Source of the DNA: Ensifer adhaerens
Lineage (GTDB): Bacteria; Pseudomonadota; Alphaproteobacteria; Rhizobiales; Rhizobiaceae
Length of the DNA: 64,000 nucleotides
Direction of reading: 5' to 3'
Assembly: GCF_002007205.1 (NCBI RefSeq)
Contig: NZ_LAZS01000008.1
Span: 62,001 to 126,000 of the forward strand
The position numbers were made by a program, and so were the translations under genes. Below, piece after piece: positions 37,480 to 45,709 of this stretch; positions within the stretch are counted from its first letter, which is position 1; the number at the start of each line of letters is the position of its first letter. The notes below the pieces were generated by a model, which saw only the letters and a list, made by a program, of their open reading frames with translations, was not told the DNA's origin and did not search any database.

Positions 37480-38651
37480 GGCCGGCCATCAGCCGACGCC
37501 AGTCGCTGCCTGACGATCTCGGCGTGATAGCGGGCGCCGAAGATCAGGGCATCGTCGTTGAAGTCGTAACGCGGATTGTGCAGCGGCGCCGACGCCTCGC
37601 CGTTGCCGATGAAGACGAAGCAGCCCGGCACGTGTTCGAGGAAACGCGCGAAATCTTCAGATCCGGTCATCGGCTCGGCGGCTATCGCAACGTTCTCAGG
37701 CCCGAACACCGCTTCGGCCGCAGCGAAGGCGTGGCCGGCCAAGGCGGGATCGTTGATCAGCGGCACGAATTCGCGCGTGTAGTTGACCTCGACCTCGCAG
37801 CCATAGGCATCCGCCGTCCCCTTCGCGATCACGCGCATCTCCGCCTCGATCTTGGTGCTGACCTCCGGTCGGAAGCTGCGCGCGTCGCCGAGGATCCGGG
37901 CGAGGCCGGGCAGCGCATTGCGCGTGCCGTCTGTCAAGAGTTCCGTTACCGAGACGACGCCGATATCCGTCGGCGACAGGCGGCGCGAGACGATCGTCTG
38001 CAGGTTGACGACCGTGGCGCAGGCGGCGACCAGCGTCTCGTTGCCCCAGTGCGGCCGGGCCGCATGTCCGCCGACGCCCTTCAGCACGATCTCGAAATTG
38101 TCCTCCGCCGACATGATGGCGCCGACGCGGGTTTCGAAACGGCCGATCGGCAGCCCCGGCATGTTGTGCAGACCGTAGATCTCGTCGAAGGGGAAACGTT
38201 CCATCAGTCCGTCGTCGAGCATCGCAAGCGCGCCCTTGCCCCACTCCTCAGCCGGCTGGAAGATAAAGCACACGGTGCCGTCGAAGCCGCCGTCTTCGGC
38301 AAGCATCCGGGCAGCGCCGAGCAGCATCGCCGTGTGGCCGTCATGGCCACAGGCATGCATGGTGCCGGGCTTCGTCGAACGGTAGGGAGGCTCGCCCTGC
38401 TCCGGAATCCGCAGCGCATCCATGTCGGCCCGAAGTGCGACGGCGCGGTTGCCGCTGCCGCGCTTCAGCCGGCCGACGACGCCGGTGCCGCCGACACCTT
38501 CCACCACCTCGTCGAGCCCGAACTCTCGAAGCTTGGCCGCGACGAAGGACGAGGTGCGCTGCTCCTCGAAGCCGAATTCCGGGTGGGCGTGCAGGTCGCG
38601 CCGCCAGGCGGTCATGTCCTTCACGAGCTGGTCGAAATCCACTTCTGACAT
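37476..38651 (-). CDS. M20D amidohydrolase (hippurate hydrolase/AbgB-like)
   Basis: A protein of 391 residues. Typical motifs are TAWRRDLHAHPEFGFEEQRTSSFV, ADMDALRIPE and MHACGHDGHTAMLLGAARML, with the dinuclear metal ligands, and EEWGKGALAMLDDGL and NMPGLPIGRF. Members remove acyl groups from amino acids or conjugates. It lies between the diaminopropionate ammonia-lyase gene (3 bp upstream) and the carbamoylase (4-bp overlap), so these three form one operon. A likely job is deacylation that frees an amino acid for the lyase. Confidence 0.9.
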   Translation of the reverse strand: MSEVDFDQLVKDMTAWRRDLHAHPEFGFEEQRTSSFVAAKLREFGLDEVVEGVGGTGVVGRLKRGSGNRAVALRADMDALRIPEQGEPPYRSTKPGTMHACGHDGHTAMLLGAARMLAEDGGFDGTVCFIFQPAEEWGKGALAMLDDGLMERFPFDEIYGLHNMPGLPIGRFETRVGAIMSAEDNFEIVLKGVGGHAARPHWGNETLVAACATVVNLQTIVSRRLSPTDIGVVSVTELLTDGTRNALPGLARILGDARSFRPEVSTKIEAEMRVIAKGTADAYGCEVEVNYTREFVPLINDPALAGHAFAAAEAVFGPENVAIAAEPMTGSEDFARFLEHVPGCFVFIGNGEASAPLHNPRYDFNDDALIFGARYHAEIVRQRLASADGRP

Positions 38652-38654
38652 CGT

Positions 38655-39860
38655 CTACCCTCTTTCGTTCGAAGCACTGGCGACCGTCTCGGGCGACAGG
38701 CCGACGAGCTCGGCGTAGCGCTCGGGGTCTGTGGCCCCTTCTGTATTGATGACGAAAACGCGCGACTGGGCCGTCAATCCGAGCGTCTTCCGCAGTGCCG
38801 GGTCCCGGGCAACCGCCAGCAGCCCCGCCAGGCCGACGCCGCCGCTTTCGCCGGACACGATCGCCGGGTCAGTGCCCTGCGGCCGCGCCAGCCGGTTCAT
38901 CACCGAGACGGCATCCTCCTCGTCGACGGTCATGAAAGCGTCGGCAACGCGCGACAGGATACGCCAGGCGACGAGCGACGGCTCGTAGCATTCGAGCATC
39001 GCCATGATCGTCGGCTCGCCATGGGCCACCTTGATGGGATGCCCGGCCTTCGCACTTTCGTAGAGACAGGCGGCGCGCGCCGGATCGACCACGACGAAAC
39101 GTGGACGCTCCGCACCATAGCGCACGGCCAGATGGCCGGCGGTGGCCGCGGCAATGCCGCCGACGCCCGCCTGCACGAAGACATGGGTCGGCGGCTCCCC
39201 CATCTGCCGCAGCGCCTCGCTGAGCAGCGCCGTGTAGCCCTGCATCACCAGGCCGGGAATGTACTCGTAGCCGGGCCATGTGGTGTCCGAGACGACCGTC
39301 CAGCCATTGTCCTCACAGACCTGTGCTGCCTCGCGGACGGAATCGTCATAGGTCCCGGCCACCCGAACGATCTCGGCGCCATAGTGCGCGATCGCCTCGA
39401 TGCGCGTTTCGCTGACGCCTCCGTGCACGAAGATCACCGATTTCGCGCCGACAAGCCGGGCGCCCATGGCGACCGAGCGGCCGTGATTGCCGTCGGTGGC
39501 GCAGCCGAAGGTCTGGGCGGCGGCAATCGCCTGGACTTCGGGACGATCGAGTTCGTCGAGATCGACACTGCGCCCGAGGCGGCGCTCCGCCTCCTCGACC
39601 ACCAGCCGGATGACCGCATAGGAGCCGCCGAGCGCCTTGAAGCTGCAGAGCCCCAGCCGATGGCCCTCGTCCTTGACGAAGACGCCGGCAATACCAAGTT
39701 CGGCGGCCAAGGCGGGCAAGGCATGAAGCGGCGTCGGCCGATGGTCGGGGCGGCGAGCAAGCTGCTGCTCGACACTGGCGGCGGCTGTCAGCGACAGCAT
39801 GGCCGCATCCTCCGGCAGCAGCGGGCGGCCGAAATCGGCAAGGGTATTGGCAAGAAACAT
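38655..39860 (-). CDS. dpaL: Diaminopropionate ammonia-lyase
   Basis: A fold-type II PLP enzyme of 401 residues that splits 2,3-diaminopropionate into pyruvate and ammonia. The Schiff-base Lys75 lies in LCSFKALGGSYAV, which matches the family. FGCATDGNHGRSVAMGARLVGAKSVIFVHGGVSETRIEAI and the glycine-rich QAGVGGIAAATAGHL are also typical. It is the first gene of a three-gene operon with two M20 hydrolases, and is divergent from an Lrp-family regulator. Confidence 0.93.
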   Translation of the reverse strand: MFLANTLADFGRPLLPEDAAMLSLTAAASVEQQLARRPDHRPTPLHALPALAAELGIAGVFVKDEGHRLGLCSFKALGGSYAVIRLVVEEAERRLGRSVDLDELDRPEVQAIAAAQTFGCATDGNHGRSVAMGARLVGAKSVIFVHGGVSETRIEAIAHYGAEIVRVAGTYDDSVREAAQVCEDNGWTVVSDTTWPGYEYIPGLVMQGYTALLSEALRQMGEPPTHVFVQAGVGGIAAATAGHLAVRYGAERPRFVVVDPARAACLYESAKAGHPIKVAHGEPTIMAMLECYEPSLVAWRILSRVADAFMTVDEEDAVSVMNRLARPQGTDPAIVSGESGGVGLAGLLAVARDPALRKTLGLTAQSRVFVINTEGATDPERYAELVGLSPETVASASNERG

Positions 39861-40013
39861 GGTGCAATCTCCGTAGGCTCACGAAAATCTATTTCATCAC
39901 TGCCGAGAAATGCGCTCTAAATGACATGCGTGAATGCAAGTTTGTAAAGCTGGGGGCCGACGCATGGTGTGCTGCTCGCAGCCGCTCCGACCCCGTGAAC
40001 CGAAAGGCACCGG

Positions 40014-40496
40014 ATGGCCCCGTCGAAAAAACCGCAGGTCGAGCTCGATCGTTTCGATCTCGCAATCCTCGCCATCCTGCAGAAGGACAACACGACGCCG
40101 CAGCGCCAGATCGGCGAGGCGGTCAATCTCTCCGCTCCGGCCGTGCAGCGGCGGATCAAGCGCATGGAGGAATCAGGCGTCATCCGCGCCAATGTCGCGC
40201 TGATCGACCCGGTCAGCGTCAACCAGGCGCTGACGATCCTTGTCGAGGTGGAGGTTGAGAGCGAGCAGATCGCCCTGCTCGACGCTGCCAAGGCGGCCTT
40301 CACCGCGGCACCCGAGGTGCAGCAATGCTACTATGTCACCGGCGACGTCGATTTCATGCTCGTCGTCATCGTGCCGACCATGGCCGACTATGAGGCCTTC
40401 ACGCGGCGCATGTTCTTCGGCAACGCGAACATCAAGCGCTTCCGCACCTTCGTGACGATGGATCCGGTGAAGGTCGGGCTTTCGGTGCCGATCTAG
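40014..40496 (+). CDS. Lrp/AsnC family regulator
   Basis: A protein of 160 residues. The HTH is VELDRFDLAILAILQKDNTTPQRQIGEAVNLSAPAVQRRIKRMEESGVIRANVALIDP, and the RAM ligand-binding domain follows (LTILVEVEVESEQIALLDAAKAAFTAAPEVQQCYYVTGDVDFMLVVIVPTMADYEAFTRRMFF). It is divergent from the dpaL operon with a 153-bp gap and is the natural regulator of that operon, probably sensing an amino acid. Confidence 0.92.
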   Translation: MAPSKKPQVELDRFDLAILAILQKDNTTPQRQIGEAVNLSAPAVQRRIKRMEESGVIRANVALIDPVSVNQALTILVEVEVESEQIALLDAAKAAFTAAPEVQQCYYVTGDVDFMLVVIVPTMADYEAFTRRMFFGNANIKRFRTFVTMDPVKVGLSVPI

Positions 40497-40543
40497 CAGG
40501 GCATAGGCTCGGCTCCCCGCGCGAATGCCTCACCTCCTGGCGC

Positions 40544-41341
40544 TCACTTCGAGGCAGCGAGCGCCTTCTTCTCGGCATCCGCATCGAGCGGTTGCCCGGC
40601 GCCGATCGAGGTCAGGAAGGCATCGACGGTCTCGAGCGACGAGGCGGGCGCATATCCGTCTCCGCCTTCCGGCTTGGCGACGGCGAGCCGCGTCTGCCAG
40701 ACGTTTGTCTTTCGGCAGGCGACCGAAACGAGGCCCGGTTCGCCGGGCTGCGTGAGCTCGTATTCGCGGCAAAGCTGCCCCGAGCCGAGCTCGAATGCCG
40801 ACACCAGCCGGACCGTCCCCTGCCCCGCGCCGACCGCGACTTCTTCGCCCGACGCTGCCTCGTTGAGGATAGCGGAGAGCACCGGGCCGACAGTGCCGGC
40901 CACTTGCATCGCGCCAGTATCCACCAGCCCGCCGCCGCGCAGCAGGTAACCGCCGGCACCACCGACCACGACCAGCAGCGACGCTGCCATCGCCATCAGC
41001 AGCCGCGACGGGCCGCGCGGTGATGCCGGCTGATCCTGAGGACGCCGGAACGCAACGACATTGTCGCCGCCTGTAGCAGGCGCATCCGCCGCGCGTTCAG
41101 CGCCGCTCTGAGCGGCCGCCATGGCCCGCACCTTGGCAACCAGTTCGTCCGGCACCGGCTCGTCGAGCACCGGTTTCAGCGCGTCGCTTGCGGCCGCGCG
41201 CGTTTCCATGAACATCGCGACGCGCGCCATCAATTCGTCGTCCGTTTCCAGCGCCGCCTCGACGCGGCGCGTCGTCTCCTCGTCGAGCTCGCCGTCGGCG
41301 AACGCCATCAAGATCTCATCGCTGAATTCCGTGTCGCTCAT
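40544..41341 (-). CDS. Anti-sigma factor with C-terminal periplasmic domain
   Basis: A protein of 265 residues. Residues 1-110 are cytoplasmic and start with the zinc-free anti-sigma-like segment EFSDEILMAFADGELDEETTRRVEAALETDDELMARVAMF. One transmembrane helix (LLMAMAASLLVVVGGAGGYLL) is near residue 150. The periplasmic part (ILNEAASGEEVAVGAGQGTVRLVSAFELGSGQLCREYELTQPGEPGLVSVACR) resembles RT0821/Lpp0805-type surface antigens. The start at 41341 overlaps the sigma gene by four bases. It should hold the sigma factor until an envelope signal arrives. Confidence 0.85.
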   Translation of the reverse strand: MSDTEFSDEILMAFADGELDEETTRRVEAALETDDELMARVAMFMETRAAASDALKPVLDEPVPDELVAKVRAMAAAQSGAERAADAPATGGDNVVAFRRPQDQPASPRGPSRLLMAMAASLLVVVGGAGGYLLRGGGLVDTGAMQVAGTVGPVLSAILNEAASGEEVAVGAGQGTVRLVSAFELGSGQLCREYELTQPGEPGLVSVACRKTNVWQTRLAVAKPEGGDGYAPASSLETVDAFLTSIGAGQPLDADAEKKALAASK

Positions 41342-41880
41342 CTTGTCCCGCCTCTCATGTCCTGTGAACGCGCGACCGGCGGTTCTATTCCCGTTGCCTC
41401 CGCAAGATTTTTGCGCGCCCGGGCAAGCCTGCTCATGACGGTTCCGATCGGAATGCCGAGAACCTCGGCTGCCTCCTTGTAGGAAAGCTCCTCGACGCAG
41501 GTGAGGATCAGCACCTCGCGCTGTTCGAGCACCAGGCCGTCGATCGCCGCCGCCACGCTCTTCAGCGCCATGCGCGCCTCGCTCCCGGCCTCGCCGGAGG
41601 GGACGGCGAGTTCGGCCTGCGCGTCGATCTCTTCCGTCGGGCCGGCGGTCTTTTGCCGGCGCAACTGGTCGATCCAGAGATTGCGCAGGATGCGGAACAT
41701 CCAGGCGTCGAAACGCGTGCCTTCCTCGAAGCGGTCCGAACCGGCAAGCGCCTTTTCGCAAGCCGCCTGAACCAGGTCGTCGGCCACGTCGCGCGACCGG
41801 CAAAGCGAAATGGCAAAGCGGCGCAGGTTCGGCAGAAACGCGACCAGGCGTTCGCCAAAGGCGATGGTCGGATCCGTCAT
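41338..41880 (-). CDS. ECF RNA polymerase sigma factor
   Basis: A protein of 180 residues. Region 2 is LCRSRDVADDLVQAACEKALAGSDRFEEGTRFDAWMFRILRNLWIDQLRR. Region 4 is LEQREVLILTCVEELSYKEAAEVLGIPIGTVMSRLARARKNL. Its stop overlaps the anti-sigma start (ATGA). A divergent subtilase gene with an ECF-like promoter (GGAAT at 41917) starts 157 bp away and is the likely target. Confidence 0.93.
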   Translation of the reverse strand: MTDPTIAFGERLVAFLPNLRRFAISLCRSRDVADDLVQAACEKALAGSDRFEEGTRFDAWMFRILRNLWIDQLRRQKTAGPTEEIDAQAELAVPSGEAGSEARMALKSVAAAIDGLVLEQREVLILTCVEELSYKEAAEVLGIPIGTVMSRLARARKNLAEATGIEPPVARSQDMRGGTR

Positions 41881-41916
41881 CGGGCGCCCCTTTCGGCGCT
41901 GCCCTTCATCCCTGGT

Positions 41917-41941
41917 GGAATAATTTGTCCATTCATCCGTT
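41917..41941 (+). promoter_or_regulatory. Putative ECF sigma-dependent promoter of the subtilase gene
   Basis: GGAATAA at 41917 and CGTT at 41938 lie with GGAA and CGTT 17 bp apart, the usual ECF spacing. Transcription would start near 41948, about 90 nt before the TTG start at 42038. The assignment to the adjacent sigma factor is inference. Confidence 0.55.
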
Positions 41942-42037
41942 GAGCGTTATGGGAAGTGCACCCGAAAGTCACCACTTATGGTCCTTTCGTTCACGGTAAG
42001 CTTTCGTTTTCGGATGCCGTTACACAAGGAGAGAACC

Positions 42038-43423
42038 TTGAAAAAGCGCCTGTTTCGACTGACCGTCCTGTCGTTGTGCGGCCTGGCAACCGGTGCTGGG
42101 GACCTCTCCTATGGCGACGGTAGGGATGGCAATTCAACCCTTCGCTTTGCCTCAATCAGTCAGGCCCAGGCGGACGACGACGATGACGATGGCGGCGGTG
42201 GTGGCGGCTCGTCACGCGGCTCAGACGACCGCGGCTCGGGCGGCACCTGGCGCGGAGGCGGCAATCTGCTCGATCTCTTCCGTGGAGCACCGGAGCGGCG
42301 TGTCGTGCGCCAACGGCCGCCAGTTCGCCGCCCAACCCACGTTCCCGGCGAAATCATCGCACTCGGCCTCAACGATCCCGCCGTCCAGCGCCTTGAAGAA
42401 AGCGGCTTCACCGTGCGGGCAAGAGAGCCCGTGGGTCTTTCCAGCACCGAGATCGTCAAGCTCGGCGCTCCCCGCGGCATGACGCTCGAAGATGCCCGCC
42501 AGCAGGTCGCGGACGCGACGCCCGGAGCGATCGCGGACTTCAACCATTACTTCGAGCCGAACGAAGGTGCGGCTTCACCGGCGCCCTGCGCCGATGGCGG
42601 CTGTGCGCTCGTTCGCACCGCAATCGGCTGGCCCGACGCCGGTGCGGCGTGTACGGCCGCCGGCCCCATCGGGCTGATCGACACCGCGATCAATCCCGCC
42701 CATCCCTCGCTCAAGGACGTCAGACTCGATATCGTCAGGCTGGCGGATGAGGAGGCGCCGGAATCCGGCCGCCAGCACGGGACCGCAGTCGCAGCCCTGA
42801 TCGCCGGACGGAGCGACAGTCGCGCGCCGGGCCTGCTCGGCGATGCCCATCTGATCGCCGTCGACGCCTTTCAGCGCAAGGGCGGCGAGACCGACATCGC
42901 CGAGACCTACGATCTGGTGCGTGCCATCGACCTGCTGGCGGCGCGCAATGTCACGGTCATCAACATGAGCCTGTCCGGGCCGCACAATCTGCTGCTCGAA
43001 AAGACCGTCGCCCTCGTTGCCGAGCGGAACATCATCCAGGTGGCGGCGGCCGGCAATGACGGCCCGCGGGCGAAGCCCGTCTACCCGGCCGCCTATCCGG
43101 CGATGATCGCGGTCACCGCCGTCGACCGCAACTTCAGGCCCTATCGCCGCGCCGGACGGGGCGACCATATCGATGTCGCGGCACTCGGCACCAGCGTCTG
43201 GACGGCGGCTTCGATCGAGGGCGCGGCCCCGAAGACCGGCACATCCTTTGCCGCCCCCTTCGTCACGGCCGCCGCCGCCATTCTCAGGGCATCGCACCCC
43301 AATCTCTCGGCCGATGAAATCGCAAAACTCGTCACTGAGACGACGCAGGACCTCGGCGCGCCGGGCAAGGATCCGGTCTTCGGCTGGGGTGTATTGAACG
43401 CTCGCGAACTCTGCCGTTCCTAG
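42038..43423 (+). CDS. Secreted S8 family serine peptidase (subtilase)
   Basis: A protein of 461 residues, starting at TTG 42038 with AAGGAG 7 nt upstream. A signal peptide (RLFRLTVLSLCGLATGAGDL) precedes an Asp/Gly-rich tract and GGTWRGGGNLLDLFRGAP. A pro-region around residues 105-170 (GEIIALGLNDPAVQRLEESGFTVRAR) leads to the subtilisin domain. The catalytic triad is Asp215 (LIDTAIN), His247 (HGTAVAALIAG) and Ser403 (GTSFAAPFV), with AAAGNDGP as the oxyanion-hole region. It is exported and probably acts in or beyond the periplasm. It is divergent from an ECF sigma/anti-sigma operon. A protease-less paralog lies at 35524. Confidence 0.9.
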   Translation: MKKRLFRLTVLSLCGLATGAGDLSYGDGRDGNSTLRFASISQAQADDDDDDGGGGGGSSRGSDDRGSGGTWRGGGNLLDLFRGAPERRVVRQRPPVRRPTHVPGEIIALGLNDPAVQRLEESGFTVRAREPVGLSSTEIVKLGAPRGMTLEDARQQVADATPGAIADFNHYFEPNEGAASPAPCADGGCALVRTAIGWPDAGAACTAAGPIGLIDTAINPAHPSLKDVRLDIVRLADEEAPESGRQHGTAVAALIAGRSDSRAPGLLGDAHLIAVDAFQRKGGETDIAETYDLVRAIDLLAARNVTVINMSLSGPHNLLLEKTVALVAERNIIQVAAAGNDGPRAKPVYPAAYPAMIAVTAVDRNFRPYRRAGRGDHIDVAALGTSVWTAASIEGAAPKTGTSFAAPFVTAAAAILRASHPNLSADEIAKLVTETTQDLGAPGKDPVFGWGVLNARELCRS

Positions 43424-43465
43424 ACCGCAAACACTTCGCCAACGCCGGGAAACGGCCCCGGCCGG

Positions 43466-44173
43466 CTACGGCTTTTCCCAGTCCATGATCAGGAATGAGG
43501 GAACCCTTCGAAAAAGAACCCCTTGTTCCCGGTCACCGCCATTCGGCAAGGGTTCGTCGAAGTATCGCAACTGCAGCCCGGCGGCGAGCAGAAGCGACAT
43601 GTAGGTGCTGAGCGGCCGGTGCCAGTTCACCACGCGCAGGTCGCCCCAACCGATCCAGTCAGAGCGCTCGTCCATGTAGTGATCCACGACGAAGCTGCTG
43701 TTACCGTCGCCATCACTCCGCCAACCGGTAGGGTTGCTGGCACTGTAGAAACTGTTCAGGTTCGCGATCAGAAGGTGACCGCCCGGGCGAAGCACCCGGG
43801 TCATCTCGCCGATGGCCGCCCGCACATCGGGAATGTCGATGAGGCTGAGGTAGGCGACGACGAGATCGAAAGTCTCGTTCTCGAAAGGCAGCTCCTCGGC
43901 CTGTGCCGTGCGATAGTCGCCATCAGGATGCAGTCGTCGCGCCTGACTGACAAGCGTCTCGGCGGGATCGACGCCGACCGTACGCATCCCCTCCGCCGCA
44001 AGCAGCCGGCAGAACCGGCCCTCGCCGCACCCGACGTCCAGGACAGTCCTCGCCCCGCCTTGCCGCGCCCTTTCGAGCATGGGAGCATCGAGCACGAAGC
44101 GCCGCGCAAAGTCCCCCTCGACGCCCAGCCCGGAAATCCAGGCTTGCGCTGATTCTTCCCATCCGTTCGTCAT
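43466..44173 (-). CDS. Class I SAM-dependent methyltransferase
   Basis: A protein of 235 residues. Motif I is TVLDVGCGEGRFCRLLAAEGMRTVGVDPAETLVSQARR, the SAM pocket. FDLVVAYLSLIDIPDVRAAIGEMTRVLRPGGHLLIANLN follows, a Methyltransf_11-type core. The C-terminal region (DHYMDERSDWIGWGDLRVVNWHRPLSTYMSLLLAAGLQLRYFDEP) is typical of small-molecule methyltransferases. I start at the ATG at 44173 because the upstream extension overlaps the glycerate kinase. Substrate is unknown. Confidence 0.85.
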   Translation of the reverse strand: MTNGWEESAQAWISGLGVEGDFARRFVLDAPMLERARQGGARTVLDVGCGEGRFCRLLAAEGMRTVGVDPAETLVSQARRLHPDGDYRTAQAEELPFENETFDLVVAYLSLIDIPDVRAAIGEMTRVLRPGGHLLIANLNSFYSASNPTGWRSDGDGNSSFVVDHYMDERSDWIGWGDLRVVNWHRPLSTYMSLLLAAGLQLRYFDEPLPNGGDREQGVLFRRVPSFLIMDWEKP

Positions 44174-44364
44174 TGAAAACCGGCCCTCGTAGTCGGTGAT
44201 GCAATTGGTGCCCAGACTGCGAGGCCAACCTTGGCAATTGCATGGCAGCGCGACGAAGGTGTCCTGAGCTTCGCCCGACGGCCACCCTTGGCCGTGCGCC
44301 GCTGACGCGCGGCTCCGGCGGAAGGCGGCAGTGCCGCCGTCCCGCCAGAGCTGTGGCCGCTTCG

Positions 44365-45537
44365 TCAGGCGGCAAGACCGCGTTCGTTGAGCAGCATGCC
44401 GACACGCACCATGCGCACCGCATCTTCCGCAGCGCGGACGAGCAGCTTCGGCGCGGCGTTGATGGCATCGTCGAGGGTGCAGGGCGCCTTCAGGATCGAG
44501 GCGAAGGCGTCGATGCCATGCTCGAAATTGAGGGTCACGCCCTTGCCGATCGTGCCGGCCAGCGCGATGACGGGGCGGCCCGCCTCCTTGGCCCTGTGCC
44601 CAACCTCGGCCGGTACCTTGCCGAACGGCGTCTGGCCGTCGAGGCTGCCTTCGGCGGTGATCACCAGATCCGCCTTGGCGATCATGCCGTCGAGTTCGAG
44701 GTAGCGCATGACGATGTCGTATCGCGGATGCAGCGCACCGCCGAGCAGCCCCATCACCGCCGCGCCAAGGCCACCGGATGCGCCGGCTCCTGGAGCATCG
44801 CCGACAGCGATGCCGGTCGTCGACTGAATGGCGGCGGCATAGGTCTCCATCGCCGCCGCCAGCAGTTCCACCTGCTCCGGCGTAGCACCCTTCTGCGGCC
44901 CGAAAACGCGGGCAACGCCGCGCTCGCCGAGGAGCACATTGTGCCAGTTGACGGCCGCATCGATGCGGACGTCCGCAAGGCGCGGATCGCGGCCCGAGAT
45001 GTCGATGCACGCCAGCGACGCGAGCGCCGCCCCGCCGGGTGCAAGCGGATTGCCTTCCCAGTCGAGCAGCTTCACGCCCAGGGCCGCGGCCATGCCGGCG
45101 CCGCCGTCGTTGATGCCGCTGTCGCCGCAGCCGAGCAGGATGCGGCGCGCACCGGCATCGAGCGCCGCCCGGATCAGTTCGCCGACGCCGTAGCTGGTGG
45201 TGATGCAGGGGTTGCGGCGATCGCGCGGGACCAGCCGTAAGCCGGCGGCCGCGGCCATTTCGATGACGGCAGTGCGCTCGGACTGCCCGCCGAGGAAACC
45301 GAAATGCGAGGCGACGGGCTCGCCGAGCGGACCGGTGACCGTCAGTTCGTGCAGGCTGCCGCCGGTGATCGCCACCAGCGCCTTGGTGAAACCTTCACCA
45401 CCGTCGACCATGGGCACCTTGATGACCTCGGCGCTCGGGCAAGCGCGCAGCACGCCTTTCTCGATGCAATCGGCAGCTTCCTCCGCCGACAGGCTTTCCT
45501 TGAAACCGGACGGTGCAACCAGAATGGTAAGTGACAT
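44365..45537 (-). CDS. Glycerate 2-kinase (GarK/GlxK family)
   Basis: A protein of 390 residues with the GlxK/GarK fold: MSLTILVAPSGFKESLSAEEAADCIEKG, VIKVPMVDGGEGFTKALV, CGDSGINDGGAGMAAALGVKLLD and VITAEGSLDGQTPFGKVPAEVGHRAKEAGRPVIALAGTIG. It phosphorylates D-glycerate and links glyoxylate and tartronate catabolism to glycolysis. The ATG at 45537 has AAGGAG 8 nt upstream. A permease gene (SLC13) lies upstream in the same direction, past a terminator-like hairpin. Confidence 0.92.
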   Translation of the reverse strand: MSLTILVAPSGFKESLSAEEAADCIEKGVLRACPSAEVIKVPMVDGGEGFTKALVAITGGSLHELTVTGPLGEPVASHFGFLGGQSERTAVIEMAAAAGLRLVPRDRRNPCITTSYGVGELIRAALDAGARRILLGCGDSGINDGGAGMAAALGVKLLDWEGNPLAPGGAALASLACIDISGRDPRLADVRIDAAVNWHNVLLGERGVARVFGPQKGATPEQVELLAAAMETYAAAIQSTTGIAVGDAPGAGASGGLGAAVMGLLGGALHPRYDIVMRYLELDGMIAKADLVITAEGSLDGQTPFGKVPAEVGHRAKEAGRPVIALAGTIGKGVTLNFEHGIDAFASILKAPCTLDDAINAAPKLLVRAAEDAVRMVRVGMLLNERGLAA

Positions 45538-45650
45538 GTGACAATCTCCTTGCACTTTTGTGACAATGCGGATGCAAGGGAGAAACGGTGGCCTGAGGTG
45601 TTTATTCCGGCCGAAATGCAGAATTCCTTCTTTTGCGGAAAGAAAAGGAA

Positions 45651-45681
45651 AAGAGCCGAAGCGACGGGCGCCTCGGCTCTT
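45651..45681 (-). terminator. Terminator after the SLC13 permease gene
   Basis: AAGAGCCGA (45651-45659) pairs with TCGGCTCTT (45673-45681). On the minus strand a T-rich tract (TTTTCCTTTTC) follows, which makes a Rho-independent terminator 28 bp downstream of the permease stop. Confidence 0.8.
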
Positions 45682-45709
45682 AAAATGACGTTATATCAGA
45701 TACTTATTG

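Noticed and set aside
43424-43465. Strong terminator between subtilase and methyltransferase
   Set aside because: Only a 6-bp GC stem without T-run is visible, too weak to call.
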